DNA from: a virus | DNA: 51,142 nucleotides | Virus record (IMG/VR): IMGVR_UViG_3300032083_001792 | Span: 1-51,142 of that record | Direction: 5' to 3' (one strand) | Part shown: one piece after another, positions 34,708 through 43,298 of the stretch | Position numbering within the stretch: position 1 is the stretch's first letter | Layout of the letters: each line of letters begins with the position of its first letter | Position numbers and translations under genes: made by a program | Notes under the pieces: generated by a model | Databases searched by the model: none | What the model saw: the letters and a program-made list of their open reading frames with translations, nothing else | What the model was told of the DNA's origin: nothing

Positions 34708-36215
34708 TGAGGTGGCCTTCGTGCTATTATATCGTCAATACGGAGTATTGAATTAGTGACTTCGCTGGCACTTAGTACTGCTTGACGAACCAGTTCTGTA
34801 GGCTCGTAAACACCAAGTTCCATCATGTTACATACACCGCCGTTGTGTACATCCGGCCCGATTTCACGGTTGCCCTGTAGGATTTCGTGGCGAATAGCAA
34901 GTACGGTGTCGAGTGGGTCATGCCCTGCATTCTCGGCAATAGTGGCAGGAATACACTCTAATGCGTCTGCAAAGGCTTCTATCGCCATCTGCGCTCTACC
35001 ACCTATCTGTGCCGCATGTTGGCGTAGGTGAGCCGACATACGAGCGTATGCGTTTCCACCACCAACAACAAAGTTACCGTTCTTTAATACTAAAGAAACT
35101 ACTCCAAGGGCATCATCAAACCCACGCTCAACTTCTTCAAGCGTGTGAGATGTTGCACCCCTTAGCACGAGTGTTGCCTCATCGCTCTTGACATCACCTT
35201 GAACAAAGAGATACCAAACATCGTTGTGCTTCTGTCGCTCTACGATACATTCTGTGTGTCTTTCTACCTCTTCGGGTGTTTGATAGATAGTAGCACCTGT
35301 AACTCTACTCAATGAGCGAAGTGTGGATTCGGGTACTCTACGAGCGACCATGATATTATGCTTCTTGAGGTGAGCGCATACATGGTCGTTGACCGCATCA
35401 CGAACAAAAACAATACCACCTTTCGGTAATACTTTCACAAGTAATTTAGCCGTTGAGATGAGGTTTGCTTTACCCGACGATTTGTATGATTGGAATGATT
35501 GAGCATCAAGTTGTACCTGTACATTGTCTTCACTCTTTTCATTCTCAAGTCCAGTATTCAACAACACTACATTAGAGTAAGCATCGTCACCTTCAAGCAC
35601 ATAGTCCTTGTTTACAATCGAACCTTCGTAAAGGTAGGAGTCATCAAGCGAACCACCGGGGAATGATACAACCTTGACGCTTTCAGCATCACCGGCTTTT
35701 TCGACAGCGGCTACGCAAAGTTCAGCAACAGCGTTAAGTGAGTTCTCAAGTGCTTTACCAGTGATAGCAGTTTTAGCCACCGATACCAGTACATCACGCT
35801 TATCACTTGTCAGTGATATATTGGTACGAAGGTATTCAATAGCCATTTGAGATGCCTCATGATAACCACGGCAAATTACATTAGGGTGCAATCCTTTCTC
35901 AAACAGCGTTTCACTGTTACCGAGCAGTTGACCTGCAAGAATGACAGTACTCGTTGTACCGTCATAGCACAGGTTTTCTTGAGTCTTCGCTACTTCAACA
36001 ATCATTTTACCACCGGGGTGTGATACATCAAGTTCACGCAGGATAGTAGCACCATCGTTTGTAACGATAACACCACCTCCACCGTCAACCATCAGTTTGT
36101 CCATTCCCATAGGGCCAAGCGTTGATTTGACGGTATCTGCTACCGTCTTCGCCGCCCGTATGTTGTGTATCTGTGCTTTACTTTTCGTACTTTCAATCTC
36201 CGTCATATCTACCAT
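34704..36215 (-). CDS. Group II chaperonin (thermosome/CCT-like)
   Basis: A 503-residue member of the archaeal/eukaryotic chaperonin family, which folds proteins in a two-ring ATP-driven cage with a built-in lid. Visible motifs: [15 protein letters not shown] and [12 protein letters not shown] near the N-terminus; [12 protein letters not shown] (usually GDGTT); [20 protein letters not shown] with the catalytic-type Asp; [15 protein letters not shown]; and [20 protein letters not shown] then [11 protein letters not shown] at the end. It is slightly shorter than the usual 540 residues. The start is ATG 36215, or ATG 36206 (MTEIEST); the upstream exonuclease overlaps it by 7 bases. A viral chaperonin is a known trait of magroviruses, probably for capsid or replication proteins. 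Confidence 0.95.
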   Translation of the reverse strand: MVDMTEIESTKSKAQIHNIRAAKTVADTVKSTLGPMGMDKLMVDGGGGVIVTNDGATILRELDVSHPGGKMIVEVAKTQENLCYDGTTSTVILAGQLLGNSETLFEKGLHPNVICRGYHEASQMAIEYLRTNISLTSDKRDVLVSVAKTAITGKALENSLNAVAELCVAAVEKAGDAESVKVVSFPGGSLDDSYLYEGSIVNKDYVLEGDDAYSNVVLLNTGLENEKSEDNVQVQLDAQSFQSYKSSGKANLISTAKLLVKVLPKGGIVFVRDAVNDHVCAHLKKHNIMVARRVPESTLRSLSRVTGATIYQTPEEVERHTECIVERQKHNDVWYLFVQGDVKSDEATLVLRGATSHTLEEVERGFDDALGVVSLVLKNGNFVVGGGNAYARMSAHLRQHAAQIGGRAQMAIEAFADALECIPATIAENAGHDPLDTVLAIRHEILQGNREIGPDVHNGGVCNMMELGVYEPTELVRQAVLSASEVTNSILRIDDIIARRPPQ

Positions 36216-36814
36216 TCCACTTCTATTTTTACTATTTCGCCTGTATCTAATTGTCTTGATTTAATATAACCTTCACTCTTTCCAAATTGATACAAGTCGA
36301 ATGTTAATTGAGCATCGCTAAGGCAGTATTTGGCTACCTCATCGAACTTACCTGCTCTCCATGCTAAGGGGGCATCCTCACTGTTCATAAGTTTATTGTC
36401 CTCTAAAGTGGTCTTTGTCAGCATCCCCAGTGTCGTTGATACCTTACCAACGGCAGTTGCCGCCTTCTGTACCAAGTGCTTCGTGTCAATGACCGCATCG
36501 GCTTTACCGAGTATATCACCGGCTGTCCAGCAATCAAGTGCATCACGCAGTACAGGTAAATCGAATCCTTTGATGTTATGGCCGATGACAACGCCACCGC
36601 CAGCAACATGCTTTGCTAAGTCCTCACCCAATGTACGAGGGTGAAGTTCTTTCACTGTAGCATCAATGTCGAGTGATTTGTTACAATACACCGTACCATC
36701 GTTGCCATTCCATGTAGCGACTACTGTAGGCTCAAAGGAGGCGGTCTTATCCCACCCTCCAATCTCCCACGAGTAGTTACCTGTTTCAATATCTAATGCC
36801 ATTATGTCACTCAT
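36209..36814 (-). CDS. DEDDy-type 3'-5' exonuclease
   Basis: A 201-residue stand-alone exonuclease. The three motifs are visible: MALDIETG (D8, E10), [12 protein letters not shown] (D85) and AKYCLSDAQ (Y163, D167), giving DEDDy metal-binding residues. Such proteins remove nucleotides from 3' ends, for proofreading, repair or trimming. It resembles the exonuclease domain of family B polymerases. The start overlaps the upstream helicase-like gene (ATGA), and the end overlaps the chaperonin start. Confidence 0.85.
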   Translation of the reverse strand: MSDIMALDIETGNYSWEIGGWDKTASFEPTVVATWNGNDGTVYCNKSLDIDATVKELHPRTLGEDLAKHVAGGGVVIGHNIKGFDLPVLRDALDCWTAGDILGKADAVIDTKHLVQKAATAVGKVSTTLGMLTKTTLEDNKLMNSEDAPLAWRAGKFDEVAKYCLSDAQLTFDLYQFGKSEGYIKSRQLDTGEIVKIEVEW

Positions 36815-38211
36815 TTCTTAGCCACCTTGTGTCTGTAGTAAACTCGCTTACCCTGTTTACGGTTTACAAATACCTTACTACTGTAGTCCTTAAAGTGTCT
36901 TTGGGCTGTGCTTTTACTTACACCTGTATCAGCCATGTATGTATTCCATACGGCTGACTGTCTGCACCAACCATCGCCGTGACCTTCAAGTTCGTAACCT
37001 GCACATTGCTCGTATGCTTTCTGCATGTCACCAAGGATTTTACCTTCTTTGGCTTTGTTACCACCGATTTCAACAGAATCCTCAAGCCAAGAGATAAGGT
37101 TTTGAAACAAGTCAATCAATATCTCGTGAGCCATATCAACATGCTCGTCGTTGATTTCCCATGACTCATCAAGTAGTGCCATGTGGAGTGAGATGATGCC
37201 GAGGTAGTTCTCAATACCGGGCGTGAATGATGCTACAATCTCCGACATAGATGGGTTCATGTCCATCAGTAAACCGTAGATGTCTTCGGATGCTTGATAC
37301 AATGCGGTGGTATAATTCAAACTTGGTTTGAACATATCCCACATATGACGCTGTACAATTTCTTCTCGCTCATCATCAGTCATTTCACCCCACTGTGTGA
37401 ATGTTACTTCGCTCATGTTGAGTAAGCGGTCACGAATACGCTTTTCTGTATTTTTGAAGTAATCGCAAATATCATCCTTAGATAAATCGTTTTCTTCGGG
37501 CTTCTGCCAAAAAGTTCCAAGACGGGTGGTACTCACTTCTTGTCGCATACCCATGTCCCAGTGCGCCCAGTAAAGCAGGACACGCTGAAAAATACCTTTT
37601 GTTAATACATAGTCCTTAACACCCTTCGGCGGGTAGGTGGTAATCCAAAGCGACACTAAAGAATCACACTCAATTTTGTTTCCCTTCATGTGTTTCACCA
37701 GTACATTGCTGTTGCTACCTACTGCGTTACACGCTGTCTGTAGATACAATACTGTTTCTTGGCTGTGTTTATTGGGGGTGAGAAGGATTGAACCTTCATC
37801 GAAATTGATAGCCTTGCGACCTGCAAGTAAACCCGGAACAGTTTCAAACTCACCCGTAGGTTTCATGTTTTCATCAAGCACTGCATTGGTAGAGCCAATC
37901 AAACCTGCATCTGTACCCGAAGCAAATGAATCATAAGGTACTTCGATTTGTTCCATGATGTCGCTAATAAAGTTCCATGCTATAGACTTACCAGTACGAG
38001 AAGGTTGAATCCAAAATACATGCACACGAGGGTCAAGGTGAGAATCACCAGTAGGAATACGAATGTAAGGTAGAGCCACTTGCCCTTGAATGAAAAAGAA
38101 AGACAGTAAGCCGGGAATCTCATTCATCATCGAAGTTCGTGAAAAGTGGTGTAAATACCCTTCAAGAACAGGAAACTTTTGTACGGCCTTGTAATTTGAT
38201 AATTGTGTCAT
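36811..38211 (-). CDS. P-loop ATPase, putative replicative helicase with winged-helix end
   Basis: A 466-residue ATPase. Walker A is QPSRTGKS (K75) and Walker B is KAINFDEG (D138, E139). SLWITTYPPKG fits sensor 1, and GIFQRVLLYW may carry an arginine finger. The last 60 residues (SAVWNTYMADTGVSKSTAQR then FVNRKQGKRVYYRH) form a winged-helix-like DNA-binding end. This layout suggests a DUF3987/MCM-like hexameric helicase for viral replication, beside primase and polymerase genes. I cannot assign an exact family. ATG 38220 is possible, but ATG 38211 lies 32 bases from the TATA centre, matching the other two promoters of this family. Confidence 0.6.
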   Translation of the reverse strand: MTQLSNYKAVQKFPVLEGYLHHFSRTSMMNEIPGLLSFFFIQGQVALPYIRIPTGDSHLDPRVHVFWIQPSRTGKSIAWNFISDIMEQIEVPYDSFASGTDAGLIGSTNAVLDENMKPTGEFETVPGLLAGRKAINFDEGSILLTPNKHSQETVLYLQTACNAVGSNSNVLVKHMKGNKIECDSLVSLWITTYPPKGVKDYVLTKGIFQRVLLYWAHWDMGMRQEVSTTRLGTFWQKPEENDLSKDDICDYFKNTEKRIRDRLLNMSEVTFTQWGEMTDDEREEIVQRHMWDMFKPSLNYTTALYQASEDIYGLLMDMNPSMSEIVASFTPGIENYLGIISLHMALLDESWEINDEHVDMAHEILIDLFQNLISWLEDSVEIGGNKAKEGKILGDMQKAYEQCAGYELEGHGDGWCRQSAVWNTYMADTGVSKSTAQRHFKDYSSKVFVNRKQGKRVYYRHKVAKK

Positions 38212-38238
38212 GGTTTTCATCTCTCTTTTCTTTTAGTG

Positions 38239-38246
38239 TTTATATA
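38239..38246 (-). promoter_or_regulatory. Archaeal TATA box upstream of helicase operon
   Basis: On the - strand: CATATATAAACACTAAAAGA, with the box TATATAAA centred 32 bases before ATG 38211. The downstream ACTAAAAGAAA matches the two promoters near 50.0 and 50.9 kb. It splits the replication block into at least two transcription units. Confidence 0.65.
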
Positions 38247-38252
38247 TGATTT

Positions 38253-38948
38253 TTACCGTTTGACCTTTCTTTCTTGTTTTACAGGGTCTTCACTTGTAAG
38301 TATTTTAATAAGTAATTTTCTTCTTACCTCGCCTAAGCCTTTGATTTGCTTAAGTGATTCGGGAAAGCACATTTCTTCTATGCTACCGCATGACTCTAAG
38401 AGGCGTTCCGCTACTTCACGCCCTACACCCGGAACAGTCATTATCATGTCCAAGCGTAGGTCGTTACTCGCTACCCTACGGATTGATTGCGCCCCATGCT
38501 TACTCGCTGGCTTGTGTAACTTGTCATGTAATTTTACTACGAAAAGAGCCGCACTACTTACATCGGGTGTGAAGAAAACTTGACATTCAAAATCACTCAT
38601 TATCCGAGCGATAGTACCAGTCAGTTCACTTTGCACCTTAGAGTAACTTACCTTCTTACCGTTGCGTTTAGCCATAGTGACATACTTTTCAATTGAACCG
38701 TGAATGACAAGAAAGAACCGTTCAAAGTTCGCATCCATGTTGTCGAGTTGTCTCCATAGGTGGCCGGAGTGTGACGACTGAAACAGGTCGGGAATACTTT
38801 TAGCCTCAACTAAAGCACCACCTAATTGATAATCGCCTACCACCAGTGTTTGTCTTACGACAGTAAGACCGGCCTTCTTTGCTTTACGCTCAATGGATTC
38901 ACACAGTGAGCCTCTTTCGTTGCTATCAATTATCAAGTCCGGCTTCAT
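38253..38948 (-). CDS. ERCC4-family nuclease (XPF/Mus81-like) with HhH domain
   Basis: A 231-residue structure-specific nuclease. Residues 1-130 are the ERCC4 domain: DSNERGS (D8, E11, R12), VVGDYQLGG (GDY 38-40) and VEAKSIPD, a variant of the ERKxxxD core with Ala for Arg. Residues about 165-215 have two helix-hairpin-helix motifs (MTVPGVGREVAERLL, IKGLGEVRRKLL). This matches archaeal XPF short forms that cut branched DNA at forks and recombination intermediates. The frame is open to 39008, but ATG 38948 follows GGGGGTTGG and matches the family start. It overlaps the previous gene by 23 bases. Confidence 0.88.
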   Translation of the reverse strand: MKPDLIIDSNERGSLCESIERKAKKAGLTVVRQTLVVGDYQLGGALVEAKSIPDLFQSSHSGHLWRQLDNMDANFERFFLVIHGSIEKYVTMAKRNGKKVSYSKVQSELTGTIARIMSDFECQVFFTPDVSSAALFVVKLHDKLHKPASKHGAQSIRRVASNDLRLDMIMTVPGVGREVAERLLESCGSIEEMCFPESLKQIKGLGEVRRKLLIKILTSEDPVKQERKVKR

Positions 38949-39228
38949 TTGCCAACCCCCATACCATGATGTCGTAGTGACCCGATACACCACTTGATAC
39001 CTTTTCACTACCTATTTTTACAAACTCTTTGTTACGACTTAGAATGTTACCTAAACGAGTCATACCCGGACACCATCGAGGCCATGTTCGATGTAATGCT
39101 TGATGAATCTCAATAGTATTCATTTCATATTCGTCTTGAAGTAATTTAACAACTCTTTTAATCGTGTTAATATTGCGTCTTTTTTTAGGCTTAATTTTAT
39201 CGTCATGTGCGTCGAATATGTTGCTCAT
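38926..39228 (-). CDS. Winged-helix DNA-binding protein
   Basis: A 100-residue basic protein, ATG 39228 behind GGAGTGATATT. The N-terminus is lysine-rich (KIKPKKRRN). The rest (NTIKRVVKLLQDEYEMNTIE, TRLGNILSRNKEFVKIG, YDIMVWGL) has the helix-turn-helix plus wing pattern seen in small archaeal regulators and HARE-HTH-like domains. It sits between primase and ERCC4 nuclease, so it could regulate or help load the replication genes. The upstream in-frame region (to 39315) overlaps the primase and is unlikely to be coding. Confidence 0.6.
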   Translation of the reverse strand: MSNIFDAHDDKIKPKKRRNINTIKRVVKLLQDEYEMNTIEIHQALHRTWPRWCPGMTRLGNILSRNKEFVKIGSEKVSSGVSGHYDIMVWGLANEAGLDN

Positions 39229-39232
39229 AATA

Positions 39233-40324
39233 TCACTCCATATCGCCGGTTTCATCGTAGTATTTACACTTACCCACACAGAAACCCTCTTGGTAAAGTG
39301 TAGCACAGGTAGCATGTGGATAACCAGCCATCACTATACTGCGTACTTGTTCTTCTGTCTTCTCTTGTCGGTAGTCAACCCATCCTTGGCCCGATATGAT
39401 TTTTGAAATCATACCTACATGCTTTTCTTTCTCTTCGTTTGCTATGCGCCAAGCGGGAAAAAACATGCGAAGCCTGTCGGCTAAGTAAGAGGCAAGGTGA
39501 AACCTCGCCCTGTGAGTGGGATTGCCGCCACCCATAGCCGCTTGAGATAAGCAGGGTAGTATGTGTAGGTCATCCAATGATACGGTCGGTATATCCACCG
39601 TCTTGATATGACCCATTGTCATAATTTTACTTTGTATAACATTTAATTTAACAGGTAACTTACCTAAAGGGATGTAACCGTTGTGTGGTTCTTGACCTTT
39701 ATCCATCAAATCATCATACGATAGATTGAGTATGTCTTCACTGTTCAAAGGAAACGACCAAACTTCTCGCTTGGCATTGTACGAATTAGGTATGCGAATC
39801 ATACCACTCGTGTCGAAAGCAACAGCAGGGTCGTTGCACCTTAACCCTCCCAGTTTCTTTTCCCATTCATTGATGAGTAGTTTACCGGAGTGCTTTATGC
39901 GTGAAAGTTCTGCACCGTTCTTTGGTTCTAATGTTTCATCAAGCGGAATCCAAACATGAAAACCACCACCGCTGAACCATATGTAATGAAGTGTCTCTTT
40001 ATCCATCAATAAGCGATGTAGTTTCTTTACCTCACTGTGTGGTATTTTAAACGGTAAGTCTCTTCCTTTATCCTTGAAATCCTTACAGTCAAAGTCCAAT
40101 ACGAAGTGGTGTATTTTAGGTGTGTTGTAATCCACCCTGTGGTGCTTGGGTGCTTGGGTTTCATTGTAACCATAAGCAGTAAAGTAAACATTACCACTCC
40201 CGTTCTTACCCGACCAGTAGCGTTCCAACTCGGATTCGTTCTTGACGAGTCTTCGCCAACCACGCTCACCGCTACTCGGTAATTCAAGGACTTCACGAGG
40301 GAAGTCTATGGGTATAAATCCCAT
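39233..40324 (-). CDS. Archaeal-type primase: PriS catalytic domain fused to PriL-like Fe-S domain
   Basis: A 363-residue primase. Residues 1-190 have the archaeo-eukaryotic primase motifs: VLDFDC (D77, D79), WFSGGGFHVW (H123) and FDTSGMIRIPNSYNAKRE (D171, R177, K185). Residues about 250-355 carry four cysteines (C258, C340, C349, C353) around HRARFHLASYLAD, the layout of the PriL C-terminal domain that holds a [4Fe-4S] cluster. Archaeal hosts normally use two separate subunits, so this is a compact fusion. It makes primers for the neighbouring PolB. ATG 40324 follows GGTGATAGT. Confidence 0.85.
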   Translation of the reverse strand: MGFIPIDFPREVLELPSSGERGWRRLVKNESELERYWSGKNGSGNVYFTAYGYNETQAPKHHRVDYNTPKIHHFVLDFDCKDFKDKGRDLPFKIPHSEVKKLHRLLMDKETLHYIWFSGGGFHVWIPLDETLEPKNGAELSRIKHSGKLLINEWEKKLGGLRCNDPAVAFDTSGMIRIPNSYNAKREVWSFPLNSEDILNLSYDDLMDKGQEPHNGYIPLGKLPVKLNVIQSKIMTMGHIKTVDIPTVSLDDLHILPCLSQAAMGGGNPTHRARFHLASYLADRLRMFFPAWRIANEEKEKHVGMISKIISGQGWVDYRQEKTEEQVRSIVMAGYPHATCATLYQEGFCVGKCKYYDETGDME

Positions 40325-40328
40325 ACTA

Positions 40329-40637
40329 TCACCGATGCTCGTGTAGGTAAATGTCGAGGTCTTTCATCAAATCGTCTATCAAAGCGTTGAGATTATTGGC
40401 TCGCATGTGTGACGGGTGTACAGTGTAAGTAATCGTCTTAGGGTGTCTGTATTGAGCCTCACCGTCTATATCAGTAAACTCATCAAGAGTTGTCTGTCGT
40501 ACAACATCACGCAAGTATTTCTTACGACCTGCACCAGTTGACTTCTGTACTTTCACTACATAGTTGAAACTACCTACTTTTTCATTCATCATTCTTTCTA
40601 TTAACATAATTATTTCAATCATTCTTTTCATCCTCAT
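40329..40637 (-). CDS. Small protein with PCNA-interacting (PIP) box
   Basis: Up to 102 residues. QTTLDEF (residues 48-54) fits the PIP-box pattern QxxLxxF that docks proteins on the sliding clamp. The rest has a basic middle (GAGRKKYLRDVVR) and an acidic helical C-terminus (LNALIDDLMKDLDIYL). The start overlaps the Cas4-like stop (ATGA); later ATGs at 40622 or 40589 are possible. No enzyme motif is seen. It might recruit the primase or nuclease next to it to PCNA. Confidence 0.55.
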   Translation of the reverse strand: MRMKRMIEIIMLIERMMNEKVGSFNYVVKVQKSTGAGRKKYLRDVVRQTTLDEFTDIDGEAQYRHPKTITYTVHPSHMRANNLNALIDDLMKDLDIYLHEHR

Positions 40638-41656
40638 TTATTTTTTTCTTCATTCGTATTATCCAAATATGTGTCCATATCCCAAAACTCGCAATGGGCT
40701 TTGTAACTACACCAGTTGCATTTCAGTTTTTGTTCCTCTAAAGGTAAACCTTCTACCAGCCTACCCAAATACGGTGTGGGTGGAAACTCCATGTTTATGT
40801 GTGCTTCAAGTAGGCGCACTAATCCTTTCTCTATACTCTTGGATGAGTACTTACCACCTTTCTTGGTGTCTTCATAGAATACTGTAGGCCCGTCGCCACC
40901 GTTAATACCACCGCCGGGGAACTCCCATCCCCAATGGGTGATAGGGAGGAACTCGTGATGGGGGCTGTGTTCAAGCATCATTTTGTAAAACTGCATTTCT
41001 TTACGCATAGAGCCGGGTTTGCTCTTATTGTACTTACCAGTCTTCAACTCCATGAGAGCGAAGCCATCATCGTCAGCGAACAGTCCGTCAATAAAACCGT
41101 TCATGTGAATAGGAATGTGTACACCATCTACTTCAACGAAGCGTGTGGCCTGTATGTTTGCTTCAATAGCGACAGGTCGCCACTGATTGCCGTTGGTGAT
41201 AACCAAGCGGTTGAATTGCCATTTCATCCACTGTGCTATTTGTTCATCCTCACCGAACTCATATGGTTCGGGAGGGGATGGTATAGCACTGTTGAACAAC
41301 TTTTCAGCCTCAAGTAAATCACCTTCATCAATTAACTTTAACACTGATTTTTCTTGTTCGTCGGTGAAGTTTTCCCAAAACCACTCCATCATGTCGTGAA
41401 CATTTAGCCCCCGTATGTGGTGGTCCACTGTCTCTCCACGCATACCTAAGAACTTCTCAATGTAGTATTGCTGTGGACACCAGCCGAATGTGCCGTAACT
41501 TGACTTGGTAACTCGTAGGATTTTACTTTCATCCTCATTCGGATTCCAAGCGTAGGTGCTACTCTTGTACGAGTCAGCCTCCAATTGGTTGCCGGTAGCC
41601 TCAAGGTAATCGTCAATGCGTGGGCGACTATCATCACCAGTAGGATTCCATCTCAT
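40634..41656 (-). CDS. Cas4/RecB-family PD-(D/E)XK nuclease with Fe-S cysteines
   Basis: A 340-residue nuclease. GLNVHDMM (H87), MNGFIDGLF (D190), ALMELKTGK (E203, K205) and MQFYKMML (Q222) are the RecB-type motifs. Four cysteines, one early (C60 in FGWCPQQY) and three late (C313, C316, C322 in CNWCSYKAHC), match the [4Fe-4S] layout of Cas4/AddB proteins. Such enzymes trim DNA ends or cut single strands. No Cas1 or CRISPR array is present, so a viral recombination, replication or counter-defence role fits better than adaptation. It overlaps both neighbours by 4 bases. Confidence 0.85.
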   Translation of the reverse strand: MRWNPTGDDSRPRIDDYLEATGNQLEADSYKSSTYAWNPNEDESKILRVTKSSYGTFGWCPQQYYIEKFLGMRGETVDHHIRGLNVHDMMEWFWENFTDEQEKSVLKLIDEGDLLEAEKLFNSAIPSPPEPYEFGEDEQIAQWMKWQFNRLVITNGNQWRPVAIEANIQATRFVEVDGVHIPIHMNGFIDGLFADDDGFALMELKTGKYNKSKPGSMRKEMQFYKMMLEHSPHHEFLPITHWGWEFPGGGINGGDGPTVFYEDTKKGGKYSSKSIEKGLVRLLEAHINMEFPPTPYLGRLVEGLPLEEQKLKCNWCSYKAHCEFWDMDTYLDNTNEEKNK

Positions 41657-41841
41657 TCTTTCATCTCCATTTCAATTAGTTTCTGTAGGTACACGGCCAA
41701 GTCCATCGCTTCTTCTTGAGCATGAACAAGCCATTCAAGACGAGAGAGTGGTGCGGTTTCCATTGTAACCCCGTACTTACTCTTTCCTACTTCTGCTCGC
41801 TGTGCAATTTTCTTGCATACTTCGTCTTCGATTCTACTCAT
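41653..41841 (-). CDS. MazG-like small protein
   Basis: A 62-residue helical protein (RAEVGKSKYGVTMETAPL, EWLVHAQEEAMDLAVYLQKL). The pattern of KYG followed by a helix with EExxD resembles short phage MazG-like/NTP pyrophosphohydrolase-related proteins, with QEEAMD as the likely metal-binding helix. Family MazG enzymes break down nucleotides; this short form may be a partial or dimeric version. ATG 41841 follows GGGGAATTGAA; the upstream extension to 41862 overlaps the GHKL gene. Confidence 0.6.
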   Translation of the reverse strand: MSRIEDEVCKKIAQRAEVGKSKYGVTMETAPLSRLEWLVHAQEEAMDLAVYLQKLIEMEMKE

Positions 41842-41842
41842 T

Positions 41843-43294
41843 TCAATTCCCCACATCAACATAAGTTGTCAATACAGTTTTGTGTTGTGCGCTTGATTCC
41901 TCCCAGTATTGGATATTAAAGTCACCAAGTAAAGGTTGCCAATGTTCATCGAATTGTTTCTTAGCATTAGCCAGCACATTCTTGGCAAAGACTACACCAT
42001 GAGTAGCACCTACTGTAACCATGTACCCTACGAGTTGATTCATGTCTTGAGCATTGAAGTTTCCTTTCTTAACTTCAAAAACATAAAAAGAATCACCACT
42101 ATTAGCGGTGACATCCATACTAAGGTTGGTATCTGTTGATTCTTCTGTCTTAACATCACACCAAATGGCATCACCGTTTGGTAATACCTGCGCTTTGAGG
42201 TAGTCAGCGAGTCCGTCACGAATAAGCGACTCGCTAAGACTATCGTAATCATCATCATTTTCGGGTGGATTAAAGAATGATGTAATTTTTGCTTCTTTAA
42301 TTGCCTCGGATATACTCTTTTTTAATTCATACCATTCATCAGTTTGTTGTATGTTGTCTTTCTTTGGTGTCGTAGCCAAATGCCCTTCTTTTATTACCAA
42401 TTGTCCTACAAGACCATTGAGAGAGGTGTGATTCTTTGCTCTCCAAACTGTCATTGGTTCATATACACGATGCATTATCACTCGGCTATTTTGTACAACA
42501 TCAATACCACCGCCATAACTTTGCCTCGCCCATACACCCTCATGTTCTTCGGGACTCATACCTATGGTGAGTTCAGCAACTATGTTTTGAGTTGTTATAT
42601 CAGTTTTGAGTAAGTGTACATTAGTCAGCGTAGTAGGATGAAAGTATGGTGGGAATATCGCTTTTACTGTTACTGTAGTGGGCTTTCCTTTTGCGTCTTG
42701 AATGATTTCATTGTTTTCCAAGTTTACCTCGTTAATCACTATAACTCCACCATCGTTAATAAAATTAGCATAACGAATACCCAAAGAATCTCTTAGGTTA
42801 TTGACCCGCTTCGCCGCAAATACATTTAGTAATACATTCATTACTATTTTCGTTCCGGTAGTGGTAGGGATAGGTAAACTATCATCAATGTGAAGGTTGT
42901 TACCTTGATACCCGGTTATTGCATAAGAGTCCACTCCGTCATATGAGCGTATAATGTCAAGTCCTTGTGAAATATCTGTATCACCAAAGTAAGCGATAGC
43001 ACTTTTCATACCTACTCCATGCTCATGAATACCTTGATTGGTTCTCGCACCGACACTCAAAGCAACAGCCGCTTCGGAGAGTGAAATACCGTCACCATCA
43101 TCCACAACTGATATTTTTTTGATGCTTCTTTGTCCATGATTCTCAACCAATAAATTGATTGAAATATTATTCGCTGTCACTATAGCGTTGTCCACTAATT
43201 CATGTAACGCCGAAGTGAATGTAAATCCACTCTTAGACATAGTATTAGCCATCAGTTCGTTATTGCTTTCCATTTGTATTATTTTTCTTACCAT
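41843..43294 (-). CDS. GHKL (MORC/MutL-like) ATPase fused to PD-(D/E)XK nuclease-like domain
   Basis: A 483-residue protein. Residues 1-160 are a GHKL ATPase with all four boxes: LHELVDNAI (E32, N36), VVDDGDGIS, HEHGVGMKSA and TTTGTKIV. Residues about 180-335 look like the S5 fold of GHL ATPases, with GGGIDVVQNSRVIMHR and HLATTPKKDNIQQTDEWY as in MORC/MutL/Hsp90 proteins. Residues about 380-450 resemble a PD-(D/E)XK nuclease: D401, YVFEVKKG (E407, K409) and DMNQLVGYM (Q420). ATP-driven dimer closure could thus control DNA cutting. MORC-like ATPases with nuclease domains are known in restriction-like systems. ATG 43294 follows GGTGATAAT. It lies between PolB and a Cas4-like nuclease, so replication, recombination or inter-virus defence are all possible. 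Confidence 0.8.
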   Translation of the reverse strand: MVRKIIQMESNNELMANTMSKSGFTFTSALHELVDNAIVTANNISINLLVENHGQRSIKKISVVDDGDGISLSEAAVALSVGARTNQGIHEHGVGMKSAIAYFGDTDISQGLDIIRSYDGVDSYAITGYQGNNLHIDDSLPIPTTTGTKIVMNVLLNVFAAKRVNNLRDSLGIRYANFINDGGVIVINEVNLENNEIIQDAKGKPTTVTVKAIFPPYFHPTTLTNVHLLKTDITTQNIVAELTIGMSPEEHEGVWARQSYGGGIDVVQNSRVIMHRVYEPMTVWRAKNHTSLNGLVGQLVIKEGHLATTPKKDNIQQTDEWYELKKSISEAIKEAKITSFFNPPENDDDYDSLSESLIRDGLADYLKAQVLPNGDAIWCDVKTEESTDTNLSMDVTANSGDSFYVFEVKKGNFNAQDMNQLVGYMVTVGATHGVVFAKNVLANAKKQFDEHWQPLLGDFNIQYWEESSAQHKTVLTTYVDVGN

Positions 43295-43298
43295 ATTA

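Noticed and set aside
36811-38211. Calling the helicase-like ATPase an MCM
   Set aside because: Walker A and B differ from MCM signatures and no zinc-binding N-domain is seen; only the general layout is similar.
40634-41656. CRISPR adaptation role for the Cas4-like nuclease
   Set aside because: No Cas1, Cas2 or repeat array was found in the window; Cas4-like nucleases are common in archaeal viruses.
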